20,647 nt of DNA. It comes from Planctomycetota bacterium. Its GTDB lineage: Bacteria > Planctomycetota > B15-G4. Location: positions 1-20,647 of the forward strand of contig QNBX01000075.1 in assembly GCA_003644265.1 (NCBI GenBank), given 5' to 3'. Each line of letters starts with the position of its first letter. Within the stretch, counting starts at the first letter, position 1. The notes under the pieces are model-generated. The model was not told the DNA's origin and made no database searches. It saw only the letters and a program-made list of their open reading frames with translations. Positions 1-7,634 of this stretch are shown piece after piece. A program made the position numbers and the translations under genes.

Positions 1-132
1 CAGCTCGGCCAGCGCGGGCTGCGCGTCACCCCCCGCGCCATAACGCTGCACCAGGTGATCAACGGCCGCGTGCAGCAGCGGGCGATCCCAACCGAGGAAC
101 ACGCGCGTGGCGCTGACCTCAAGCGTGCTCAC
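1..132 (-). CDS. 5' end of an unidentified protein gene (partial, runs off the left edge)
   Basis: Only the first 44 codons are visible. Reading starts at a GTG at 132 and stays open to base 1, giving a protein that begins MSTLEVSATRVFLGWDRPLL. The start lies 4 bases beyond the stop codon of the upstream flavoprotein gene on the same strand, so the two are probably co-transcribed, possibly with translational coupling. A GGGAG lies upstream, inside the end of the flavoprotein gene. The phrase FLGWDRPLL followed by an amphipathic helix recalls the N-terminus of some PD-(D/E)XK / AddB-like nuclease proteins. That is a memory-based resemblance over a very short stretch and should not be used as a function call. 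No domain can be assigned from what is visible. Confidence 0.6.
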   Translation of the reverse strand, partial: MSTLEVSATRVFLGWDRPLLHAAVDHLVQRYGAGGDAQPALAEL

Positions 133-136
133 CCGC

Positions 137-1543
137 TCACTCCCGGTGCCGCGCGTTGACCCAGTTGGATCGGTTGACGGTGGGCTCGGGGCCGGCCTCC
201 TGGTCGACGCGACCCAGCACGCGGTCGGCCCACTCGCTGCCCTGCATGAAGGTGTGGTCCTGGTTGGAGATCTCGTAGCGCCACATGCCGAAGCGGCCGC
301 GGCTGGCGACGTCGTGGGCCTCGAGCGCGGGGATCAAGGCGGCGAGCGCCGCGTCGCGCGTGAGGCTGGGCGTGGGGTAGCCGCGCACGAGCTTCTTGTG
401 CCAGACCTCGATCACGTCGTCGCGCGCGGGCACCAGGCCGCAGCGCACGGCGCCCTCCAGCACGTCCTCGATCAGGCGTTCTTCGTCGACCACACGCCAG
501 GGGCTCTGGCTGACCTCCAGCATGATCGACCAGTGTCGGGACGCGTCGGGCACGTTGGCCGGGCTGTAGTTGCTGTAGAGCGTGACACGGTGGAAGGGCA
601 GGTCGGGCTCGGGGTAGTAGATCCAGGCCATGCCCTGGAGCACCTCGGGCATCTGGCCCTTCAGCCCGAGACCGATGACGTGGGTGCTGCTGGAGACCAG
701 GCCCTCGGCGTGGCCGATCAGCGCGGCGTCGCCCGTGGCGCGCGCCAGCAGGTCGAGCGGCATGGTCGAGAGCAGCTGCTTGTAGCCGATGCTCTCGCCG
801 CCCTGCAGCCTGACGCGGTGGCCGGGCAGGTCCACCGCCACCACCGTGGAGCCCGGAGCCGTGATGGCGTCGGGCAGAAGATCGGCCAGGCCCTTCCAGG
901 CCGCGCCGGTGCCGCCCCGCTTGGGGTAGCGGAAGGTGGAGTTGGGGCCCCAGGCCACGTCGTCCCTGCGCTCCGCCACGTTGCGCTCGACGCGCGCCAC
1001 GTCGGGCACGGCCACGCGGTCGCCGATCCAGTGGGCGTTCATGCTCGCCAGCGGATAGGCCCAGACCTTCTCGTTGTAGGGCACGAAGAACAGCTCGTGG
1101 ATGCCGGCGCCGAACGTGCGCTGGGCCCACTGGTCGAAGTCGGCCGGCGGCAAATCGTAGCTGCCCTGCTTGGCGGAGGCCTCGCGCAGGCCATCGAGGC
1201 AGCGCGCGCAGTCGGCCGGGTCCAGTCGGTGGATGTTGTTCTGAAAGGGGTACGGCACCCAGCGCTGCTGCATCCAGACCCAGCTGGCGCGCTCATGGTG
1301 GTACCAGCCGTCCTCGCCCAGGGCCTCCATCATGGCGCGGTCGAACTCGCCGTAGTGGCTGTGCTGGACGTGGCAGCCGTAGTCCCAGGTCCAGCCGTTC
1401 ACGTAGGCGCTGCCAGCCAGACCGCCGAAGACCTGGCTGCGTTCGAGCACCCGCAGGTCCGTTGTGCCGGCCTGGACCAGACGGCGGGCGGCGCCCAGAC
1501 CACACGGCCCCCCTCCGATGATCAGGAATTCGACGTCGGACAC
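137..1543 (-). CDS. FAD-dependent UDP-galactopyranose mutase-like flavoprotein
   Basis: This 468-residue protein opens with a dinucleotide-binding fold. The sheet-turn-helix motif is IIGGGPCGLGAARRL at about residues 8-22 (G10-x-G12-x-x-G15), followed by an acidic E-R pair and a GGLAGS loop that usually contacts FAD. The segment VPYPFQNNIHRL resembles the substrate-side YPFQNN stretch of UDP-galactopyranose mutases, and YPKRGGTG resembles the conserved glycine-rich loop of the wider amine-oxidase / protoporphyrinogen-oxidase superfamily. The family isomerises a nucleotide sugar or oxidises an amine or porphyrin-like substrate. The UGM-like assignment is favoured but the substrate is not fixed. 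No signal peptide or membrane helix is seen, so it is probably cytosolic. The start is a GTG at 1543, chosen because the Rossmann strand begins four codons later; the GAGG upstream is only 3 bases away. Another gene begins 4 bases after its stop codon. Confidence 0.83.
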   Translation of the reverse strand: MSDVEFLIIGGGPCGLGAARRLVQAGTTDLRVLERSQVFGGLAGSAYVNGWTWDYGCHVQHSHYGEFDRAMMEALGEDGWYHHERASWVWMQQRWVPYPFQNNIHRLDPADCARCLDGLREASAKQGSYDLPPADFDQWAQRTFGAGIHELFFVPYNEKVWAYPLASMNAHWIGDRVAVPDVARVERNVAERRDDVAWGPNSTFRYPKRGGTGAAWKGLADLLPDAITAPGSTVVAVDLPGHRVRLQGGESIGYKQLLSTMPLDLLARATGDAALIGHAEGLVSSSTHVIGLGLKGQMPEVLQGMAWIYYPEPDLPFHRVTLYSNYSPANVPDASRHWSIMLEVSQSPWRVVDEERLIEDVLEGAVRCGLVPARDDVIEVWHKKLVRGYPTPSLTRDAALAALIPALEAHDVASRGRFGMWRYEISNQDHTFMQGSEWADRVLGRVDQEAGPEPTVNRSNWVNARHRE

Positions 1544-1908
1544 GTACCTCAGGCCCCGGGAAAGGCGCGAAGTGTAGCAAGCGCAGCGGCGCGGCGAGCC
1601 GCTCGACGCGACGGGGACGCTCGCCGGGCCGGCGCTTCACTCCGCGACACCAGCCCGATCCCAACGACCCAGGCGGTCACGTCGTTGCGCGGCGCCAACG
1701 CAAGCTCGCCGGCTCTGGCGGCCAGCACGCACGCCCCGTCAGATCGTGCGCTCCGCGCCCGTCTTCCGGCCGCGTGGCATCGAGGCCGCCGCGTCCCCTC
1801 GCGAGCGGCCCGGTGTCACGGCGCTGCAACGTCGTTACCGGTCGTACTACAGAAGGCAGGCTGCCGGCCCTGGTCCCTCGGCAGTCCGGTTTTTTCGGAG
1901 AAGAGAAG
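1544..1908. other. Divergent intergenic region, no gene seen
   Basis: These 365 bases separate the minus-strand flavoprotein gene from the plus-strand HEAT-repeat gene and must hold both promoters. Open frames cross it on the plus strand, but they have no recognisable protein content and lack a ribosome-binding site. I could not find a convincing -35/-10 pair in either direction. The base composition near 1820-1900 is visibly less GC-rich and includes a run of T at 1890-1895 just before the ribosome-binding site of the HEAT-repeat gene. That is compatible with a promoter or leader, but it is not proof. Confidence 0.5.
1897..1900 (+). promoter_or_regulatory. Ribosome-binding site that fixes the start of the HEAT-repeat gene
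   Basis: A GGAG lies 8 bases before the ATG at 1909. It supports starting at 1909 with a signal peptide, and argues against the internal GTG at 2017 downstream of the UGA, which has no such site. Confidence 0.7.
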
Positions 1909-3882
1909 ATGACACGCATGACCACCTTGGCCCTCTATTCCGCCGCGCTCATACTGGTCGTGGCTTCCCGCGGAAGGGCCCAGAACCCCAACCCGCTCTG
2001 AATTCCCACAGTCCCGGTGCCGAGTTCGGCCCCATCTTTCTTTCCCGGTTCAGGCTCGGTGGGATCCGGCTCAGGCTCCCGCCGCGCGCCACGCTCCATC
2101 CGTGCGGCGCGCCCCAGAGCGGGGTCGAGCACTGCGGGCGTCAGCTACGGCTCACGCAGCGACGGCGTCCGGGGCCGCAGCGGCCGCGGCGCCTCTGGCC
2201 GCGGCGGAGCCAGCACCTCCCAGGGGCTCAACCTGGGCCCTGGCCGCGACACCTGGAACACCTGGTGGCAGCACAACCGCGACGCGTTCCTCTGGGACCT
2301 GCCGAGCGCGCCCGCCCCCCGCGGCCCCGTGACCTCCGCCGGGTCTGAGCTCTCGATCGCGCGGCCCCGGACCACAGCAGGGGTCGGGCCCAGCCGCGCC
2401 GACGTCTACACCCGCGTGGTTCCGGCCCTGCTCGACCAGCTGGCCCAGAGCCAGGACGCCGAGGTGCTGGCCGAGGCCGCCCTGGCCCTGGGTCGCGTGG
2501 TGCGAGCGCCCTTTGACGGCCCCGCCGTCGAGGCCATCGTGCCGCTGCTGGCCCACGACGATCAGAACGTGGCCCGCGCCGGCGCCATCGCCCTGGGCTT
2601 GATGGACACGGACGCCGGGCTCGACCCGCTGCTGGAGCTGGCCGCCTGCACGCAGCTGGGCCACAGGCTGGTGGGCGAGAACTCGGTGCCCGATGACCTG
2701 CGCGCCTTCGCCGCCCTGGCGGTGGGGCTGGCCGGTTCACCGCGCTCGACCCAGCTGCTGATGGACCTCGCCGAGGGCGGCTCCGACGCCGACGATCAGC
2801 TGCGCGCCGGCGCCATCCTGGCCCTGGGCCTGCTCGAGCCCGAGGCCACCGCAGAGGCGGCGCCCTGGTTGCAAGATCGCAGCGACGACCGGCGCCTGCC
2901 GCTGGCGCTGCAGGTGTCCCTGGCCACCTCGCTGGGCCGCACGGGCTCGGGCGACGCCGTGCAGCACCTGCTGCAGGTGCTCGAGGACCGCGACAGCGAC
3001 CCGCCCACGCGCCAGGCCGCCGTGGCTGCCCTCGGTCGCGCGGCCACGCTCGCCGACCAGCCCGCTATCGACGCCCTGATCGAGCGCGTCGAGGAGAGCC
3101 GCGACGCGGGCACCCGTCAGCTGGCCCTGCTGTCGCTGGGGCGCTTGTCTACAGGTGAGGCCGGCACGCCGCTGCTCGCCAAGCGTCGCGGGGCCATCGA
3201 CGGCCTGCTGCGCAGTGAGCTGCGGCACGCCTCCCACGCCATGGACCGGCCCTTCGCGGCCCTGGCGGCGGGCCTGGCCCTGCGCCAGCGCGCCGACCTG
3301 CATGGCAAACTCGACGCGGCGCTGCTGGATGCCTACGACAACACCGGTGACCCGGCCCAGCGCGGAGCCTTTGCGCTGGCACTGGGGCTGGGGCGGGTGA
3401 CGGACGCCAGCAGGTCGCTGCGCCGCGATCTGGGCGACACCCATGACGACGCGCTCAGCGGTCACCTGGCCGTGGCCCTGGGCCTGCTGGGTGATCAGGA
3501 GGCCGCGCCGGCGCTGCGCGCCGCCCTGGTCGAGGCCGGACAGCCGCAGGAGCTGCGTGAGAACCTGGCCACGGCCCTGCGCCTGCTGGGTGACGAGGAC
3601 GCCGTGGAGACCACCCGCGCCGCCTACGCAAAGGCCGGCAACCGCGACGAGCGCTCCGGCCTGGCCGCGGCCCTGGCCAGCCTGCGCCACGCCGACGGGC
3701 TCGAGGCCCTGCTGGCCACCTGCGCCGACAAGCGCCAGAGCGACGGCGACCGCGCCGCCGCCTGCGCGGCCCTGGGTCGGCTGGCGGAGTCGTCACCCCA
3801 GCCGTTCACCGCGCGCCTCACGCGCGACGACGCGCCGGCGTTCGCGTATGCCCCGGTGGAGGCCCTGCTCCGCAGCCGCTGA
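1909..3882 (+). CDS. Exported HEAT-repeat protein with in-frame UGA at codon 31 (possible selenoprotein)
   Basis: The frame opens at ATG 1909 with a signal peptide (MTRMTTLALYSAALILVVAS, then a GRA-Q cleavage site). It meets TGA at 1999-2001 (codon 31), then continues unbroken in the same frame to a TGA at 3880-3882, 657 residues if codon 31 is read. Residues 32-110 are low-complexity and rich in Ser, Gly, Arg and Pro. A WNTWWQHNRD motif follows at 116-125, then from about 165 to 640 a solenoid of HEAT/armadillo-type helical repeats with recurrent 'A..ALG.....A' phrasing. Such solenoids are protein-binding scaffolds, here probably periplasmic or extracytoplasmic. No catalytic motif is seen. 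A hairpin with an AGUU loop lies 14 bases after the UGA. Alternatives are a nonsense mutation, a sequencing error, or a cytosolic 621-residue protein starting at GTG 2017, which has no ribosome-binding site. Codon use in 2002-2110 is less GC-rich at third positions than in the solenoid. The solenoid call is firm; reading of the UGA is uncertain. Confidence 0.75.
2016..2033 (+). promoter_or_regulatory. SECIS-like stem-loop downstream of the UGA in the HEAT-repeat gene
   Basis: The core stem GCCG (2019-2022) pairs perfectly with CGGC (2027-2030) around the loop AGUU. Outer pairs G2016-C2033 and G2017-C2032 stack beyond one U-C mismatch. The loop starts 22 bases after the UGA and has G at its second position, as bacterial SECIS elements do. 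The loop shares AGUU with the candidate element in the thioredoxin-like gene at 7635-8150. Short hairpins are common in GC-rich DNA, so by itself this is weak evidence. Confidence 0.4.
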
Positions 3883-3890
3883 GCACGCTC

Positions 3891-3920
3891 GGGCGCCGGC
3901 AGCGGATCGAGCCGGCGCCC
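3891..3920. terminator. Perfect 10-bp hairpin between convergent genes
   Basis: GGGCGCCGGC at 3891-3900 is exactly complementary to GCCGGCGCCC at 3911-3920 across a 10-base loop. It begins 8 bases after the stop of the HEAT-repeat gene. There is no T-tract, but in this GC-rich, convergent setting it is a good candidate for termination of the plus-strand transcript, or of both. Confidence 0.6.
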
Positions 3921-3928
3921 TGCGTCCA

Positions 3929-3947
3929 GCGCGCTCGACGAGCGCGC
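3929..3947. terminator. Second, 8-bp hairpin between convergent genes
   Basis: GCGCGCTC (3929-3936) pairs with GAGCGCGC (3940-3947) around a 3-base GAC loop. It lies 32 bases beyond the stop codon of the minus-strand glycosyltransferase fusion gene. It probably serves that transcript, forming a back-to-back pair with the hairpin at 3891-3920. No T-tract is present. Confidence 0.5.
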
Positions 3948-3978
3948 GCAGGCCTCGCCCACTTGGCCGCAACGCGGC

Positions 3979-6900
3979 TCAGCCGGCGCCTGTTCCGTGC
4001 TCGCCTGCATCCTGGTCGCTGGCGCGCTCGTCCCACTCGCGAGGGCCGTCGGCGGCGGCGCCCTCGTCAGCCGCCACCTCGGCGCCCGGCAACGACGTCG
4101 GACGATAGGCGGCGTAGCCCTCCGGCGAGATGCTGAAGGTGTCGTCCTCGCTGGGCCAGCTGCCCCACTTGCCGTGGAAGTACTCGCCGTTCTGCTGCAG
4201 CCACTTGTTCTCGGCGTCATTGTGATCGTGCACCACGCACACGTCGCCGGTGACCCCCGTGACCAGCCCCTGCTTGTGCAGCTGCCACATGAAGTCGGTG
4301 TCCTCCCACTGCGACCCGAGGTAGTTCTCGTCGAAGAAAGCGCCGGTGATGCGCTGGCGCGAGAAGCAGAAGCAGGTGCCGGGGATGGTGATCTGCCAGA
4401 ACTCACCCGGGGCCAGATCGGAGCGGCGCGTCTGGGGGCTGCCGTCCGAGAAGGTCAGGTGCGCCGAGACCGCGCCCAGATCGTCGCGCGCGGCCAGCAA
4501 CGACAGCATGCGGCTGGTCCAACCCGGCGGCAGCAGCACGTCGTCATCCATGAAGAAGATCAGATCGCAGCGGGCGCGGGACAGGCCCAGGTTGCGGTTC
4601 TTGGCCACGCTCTGCCGGGCGCAGGCCACCACGAGCTGGAAGGGCATGTCGGCCGTGCTGCGGATGGACCAGATGGCGCGGCGCAGCTGAGGCGTATCGT
4701 CGTAGGCCGGGATGATGACCGTGACCGACTCGTGCTGGAAGGCCCCCAGCTCGGCCACCACGCGGGGCATGGCCGGCGGCTCGAAGCCCTCGGGCAGGTG
4801 CGCCCAGCGATCGCGCCGGGCGCGCGTGCTCGCGCCGCCGGCAGGGCCTGAGCCGCCTGAGCCGCCGCTTCCGTCGCCGCTGCCGGGGTCGCCGCCGCTG
4901 CCCTCACCTCCGCCGGCAGCGCTCGGGTCCGCGCCGCCGGTCGCCGCCGCACCGCGCTTGGCCAGCACATCGCGTAGCACGCTCAGCGCCAGCACGCCCA
5001 GCAGCCCGAGGCAGCCCCAGGCCACGCCCAGCGCGAGCGCGTAACCTGGCGGCGCGTAGCTGAACTCGATCAGGTGCGCACCCGCCGTGACCTCCACGGC
5101 CCGCAGCGCGTGGTGGGCGCGCAGCACGGGCACGGGCGCGCCGTCCAGCGTGGCCGACCAGCCCGGGTCCCAGCTGTCCGTGAGCACCACCAGGCCGGGT
5201 CCGGGCGCCTGCACTTCCAGGCGGAGCGCCGTGGCGCCGCCCTCGACCGACACGGGCAGCGCGGGCGTGGGCGAGCGCTCGGGCAGGCTGGCCGTGAGGG
5301 GCTGCTCCACGAGCACGGTGGCGTGCCCGTCGAAGTCACGCGCGGCCAGCAGCGCCAGGCGCTCGGCGGGGTCCGGCACCAGACGCGCGCCGCCGCTCCA
5401 GAAGGCCCGCGGGCCGGCGGCCGGTCGCGCCAGGGCCCCCAGGTTCTCGTGCTCGTTGGCAAAGACCGTCTCCCAGCCCGTGGCGCCTGGCAGCTCGGGG
5501 TCGGCGTGCACCACCGTGTGTACGGCCAGCAGGTCGAGCAGCGGATGGGTCAGGCTCTCGCGACGCTTCAGCGGCGCGCCCACGCGCGGGTCCCGCAGGT
5601 CGAACAGCGAGCCCTCGATGCACGCCATCAGCTCGGCGCTGCGAGCCGGCACCATGGGCGCGATGCCCGCCAAGGAGCTCACCCCGTGCAGCGCCGCCGC
5701 GGTAGGCAGCAGCAAGGAGGGGTTCTCGCCGTACAGCACCACGCGCCCGGGCCGCGCCGCCAGGGCCTGCAGCGACGGCGTCGAGGCAAACGGCTGCACC
5801 TGCCGCGGAAAGGGGTTGAAGGCCAGACTGAGCGGCACCAGGTCCGCCGCCAGCACCAGCGCCGGCAACCAGCGCGCGAGGCGCCCCACCGCCACCAGAT
5901 CCTTGAGCCGCCACGCGGTCAGCGAGCTGATGTGAGGGCCGGGCGGAAAGCCGTCGGCGTCCAAGGGCGGGTCGTCGTCGCCCGCGCCGCCCGGCAGCCA
6001 ACGCCCCAGCCGCGCCACCAACCAGAGCGCGCCCAGGGCCGCGGCCAACACGACCAGCTGACGCAACGACTGCCGCAGCAGCATGGCCGCCCAGCGTGGC
6101 GCCGCGTCGTCATCGATGCCCAGCGCGGCCACGGGCGCCGCCAGCAGCAGCGCGGCCAACAGCGCGGCCCAGACCCACGGCAGCCGGCGGCGACCGCCGC
6201 TCAGGGCCTGCAACGCCAGGGCTCCGGCCAGGGGCAGGGTGGCCCCCACGATCACCAGCGCGCGCTTCACGTTGCCGGCCGCCAGCCGCGAGAGCGCCGG
6301 CACGCGCTCCACCGCGTAGGGCGCCAGTATGGCCCCTGCCACGGTCACGATCCCCGCCAGCGCCAGGGCCCGCGCGCGCCCGTCCACGCCGCGGCGCAGC
6401 GCCACCACCAGCAGCACCAGCAGCATCAGGCCGGGATACAGCGCGTTCTCGACCACGCTGTTCTGGATCTCGTGCGACCACCACAGGCGCTGGGGCAGCC
6501 ACTCCTCCATGGTGGCCGCGGGCGCGTCCGGCATGGAGAAGTCGGGCGGGCTGCCGAACGCCTGGGGCAGCAAGGCGCCCAGCAGTGACTCGGCTGGCAG
6601 GCCGCGCGCGGCGTTGGAGGCCTGCACGCCTGGATCGTTGCGCAGCGACTGCTCGTAGGCTCCCGAGCTGAGCGCGAGCTGCGGCGCCGCCAGCCCCAGG
6701 CCCAGCAGCGCCATGAGCGCCAGCGCGGCCAGCCGCCGGAGCTTGAGCAGGGCCGGGTCGAGCAGCCCCAGGCCCAGCGTCAGCAGGGTCAAGATCAGCC
6801 CCACCTGCGGGAAACCCGAGAGCACCATCAGCCCGGTGACGGCGGCACCCTCCAGCAGCCCGCGGCGCACGAAGCCCTGACGCATCCAGATCAGGGCGGT

Positions 6901-7491
6901 GTACTGCGCCGGCCACCAGACCGTGGTGAACACGATCTGCGGCGCGTGCCAGCGCGTGGAGGTCCAGGCACAGAACGCGAAACCGATGGCGCCCACCGCC
7001 GCGAAGGCCGGCTCGCAGCGCAGCTTGCGGCAGGCGCGATAGGCCAGCAGCAGCGCCAGCCCGATGTGCAGGGCCAGCTGCACGTCCATCAGGTCGACGG
7101 GGTCGAAGGCCCGGCCCGTCAGCGACTCCAGCGCCCGCGGGACCAGCCAGGTCTGCACACCCGACACGGGCCACGGGATGTTGGCCGCCAGCGGGTAGCC
7201 CAGCAGCTGGCTGGGGTCCCAGAAGGCGCTGCCGTCGCTCTGCTCGAGCTGCCGCGCACGCATCATGCCCGGCAGCGTGAAGGCGTCGATGTCCGGCGCG
7301 ATGGGGTTGATGGGACTCTGCAAGCGCGCGTCGCCCGTGGCCCAGGGCCGCATGTCGAAGCGCGGGTCGTCCGTGCGCACCGAGAGCACGCTGCGGTCAC
7401 CGAACAGCGGCCCGGCGAAGAGCAGGCTGATACCGACCGCCACCAACAACAGCAGCAGCACGGCCTCGCGGCGGGAGAAGGGCTTGGGCAT
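3979..7491 (-). CDS. YfhO-like multi-pass membrane protein fused to a GT2 glycosyltransferase
   Basis: This 1170-residue protein has two parts. Residues 1 to about 840 resemble the YfhO family (GT-C-like): a first membrane helix at about 9-29, an acidic loop, about a dozen hydrophobic helices to around residue 585, then a soluble domain. That domain ends in the family's characteristic 'PG(L/W)..TLDG.PVPVLRAHHALRAV..GAH.IEF.Y.P' region and a final helix at about 816-838. Residues about 847-890 are a Gly/Ser/Asp linker. From about 925 a GT-A fold begins (VTVIIPAYDD), with a DDD metal/nucleotide-sugar motif near 982 and a WEDTDFMWQL motif typical of GT2 enzymes with the galactosyltransferase-like C-terminal half. 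YfhO proteins move sugars from a lipid carrier onto cell-surface polymers in Gram-positives, and GT2 enzymes use nucleotide sugars on the cytosolic side. Coupled supply and use of a lipid-linked sugar is therefore a reasonable inference. The acceptor is unknown. No clear ribosome-binding site precedes the ATG. Confidence 0.85.
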   Translation of the reverse strand: MPKPFSRREAVLLLLLVAVGISLLFAGPLFGDRSVLSVRTDDPRFDMRPWATGDARLQSPINPIAPDIDAFTLPGMMRARQLEQSDGSAFWDPSQLLGYPLAANIPWPVSGVQTWLVPRALESLTGRAFDPVDLMDVQLALHIGLALLLAYRACRKLRCEPAFAAVGAIGFAFCAWTSTRWHAPQIVFTTVWWPAQYTALIWMRQGFVRRGLLEGAAVTGLMVLSGFPQVGLILTLLTLGLGLLDPALLKLRRLAALALMALLGLGLAAPQLALSSGAYEQSLRNDPGVQASNAARGLPAESLLGALLPQAFGSPPDFSMPDAPAATMEEWLPQRLWWSHEIQNSVVENALYPGLMLLVLLVVALRRGVDGRARALALAGIVTVAGAILAPYAVERVPALSRLAAGNVKRALVIVGATLPLAGALALQALSGGRRRLPWVWAALLAALLLAAPVAALGIDDDAAPRWAAMLLRQSLRQLVVLAAALGALWLVARLGRWLPGGAGDDDPPLDADGFPPGPHISSLTAWRLKDLVAVGRLARWLPALVLAADLVPLSLAFNPFPRQVQPFASTPSLQALAARPGRVVLYGENPSLLLPTAAALHGVSSLAGIAPMVPARSAELMACIEGSLFDLRDPRVGAPLKRRESLTHPLLDLLAVHTVVHADPELPGATGWETVFANEHENLGALARPAAGPRAFWSGGARLVPDPAERLALLAARDFDGHATVLVEQPLTASLPERSPTPALPVSVEGGATALRLEVQAPGPGLVVLTDSWDPGWSATLDGAPVPVLRAHHALRAVEVTAGAHLIEFSYAPPGYALALGVAWGCLGLLGVLALSVLRDVLAKRGAAATGGADPSAAGGGEGSGGDPGSGDGSGGSGGSGPAGGASTRARRDRWAHLPEGFEPPAMPRVVAELGAFQHESVTVIIPAYDDTPQLRRAIWSIRSTADMPFQLVVACARQSVAKNRNLGLSRARCDLIFFMDDDVLLPPGWTSRMLSLLAARDDLGAVSAHLTFSDGSPQTRRSDLAPGEFWQITIPGTCFCFSRQRITGAFFDENYLGSQWEDTDFMWQLHKQGLVTGVTGDVCVVHDHNDAENKWLQQNGEYFHGKWGSWPSEDDTFSISPEGYAAYRPTSLPGAEVAADEGAAADGPREWDERASDQDAGEHGTGAG
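4822..4950 (-). repeat. Gly/Ser-rich linker coding region inside the YfhO-GT2 fusion gene
   Basis: About 43 codons encode a low-complexity linker dominated by Gly, Ser, Asp and Ala, with short GSGG-type repeats. It joins the membrane part to the GT2 part and has the composition of a flexible tether, not a folded domain. Confidence 0.7.
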
Positions 7492-7572
7492 GGACGCAGG
7501 GCCACTCGGGGCGATCCCGCAACTCTACCCCGCCCGACCACGCGGGGCGCACGGGCAGGCCTCGCAAGACAG

Positions 7573-7606
7573 CCGGGGCCGACCCGCCGCAGCGAGCTGG
7601 CCCCGG
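7573..7606 (-). terminator. 8-bp hairpin after the thioredoxin-like selenoprotein gene
   Basis: CCGGGGCC (7573-7580) pairs exactly with GGCCCCGG (7599-7606) across an 18-base loop. It lies 29 bases past the stop codon at 7635 and about 80 bases before the next start at 7491. No T-run follows, so it could be a weak terminator or a processing/attenuation structure between the two genes. Confidence 0.4.
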
Positions 7607-7634
7607 GGCCCAGCGAGCGAGCGTCGCTGGCGCG

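Noticed and set aside
107..1912. A 601-codon plus-strand open frame opposite the flavoprotein gene
   Set aside because: It is a shadow of the flavoprotein reading frame, with no motif and biased composition.
2017..3882. Starting the HEAT-repeat protein at GTG 2017 as a cytosolic protein
   Set aside because: There is no ribosome-binding site before 2017. A GGAG and a signal peptide in the same frame sit at 1909, so an exported protein crossing the UGA, or a nonsense-mutated one, is the better reading.
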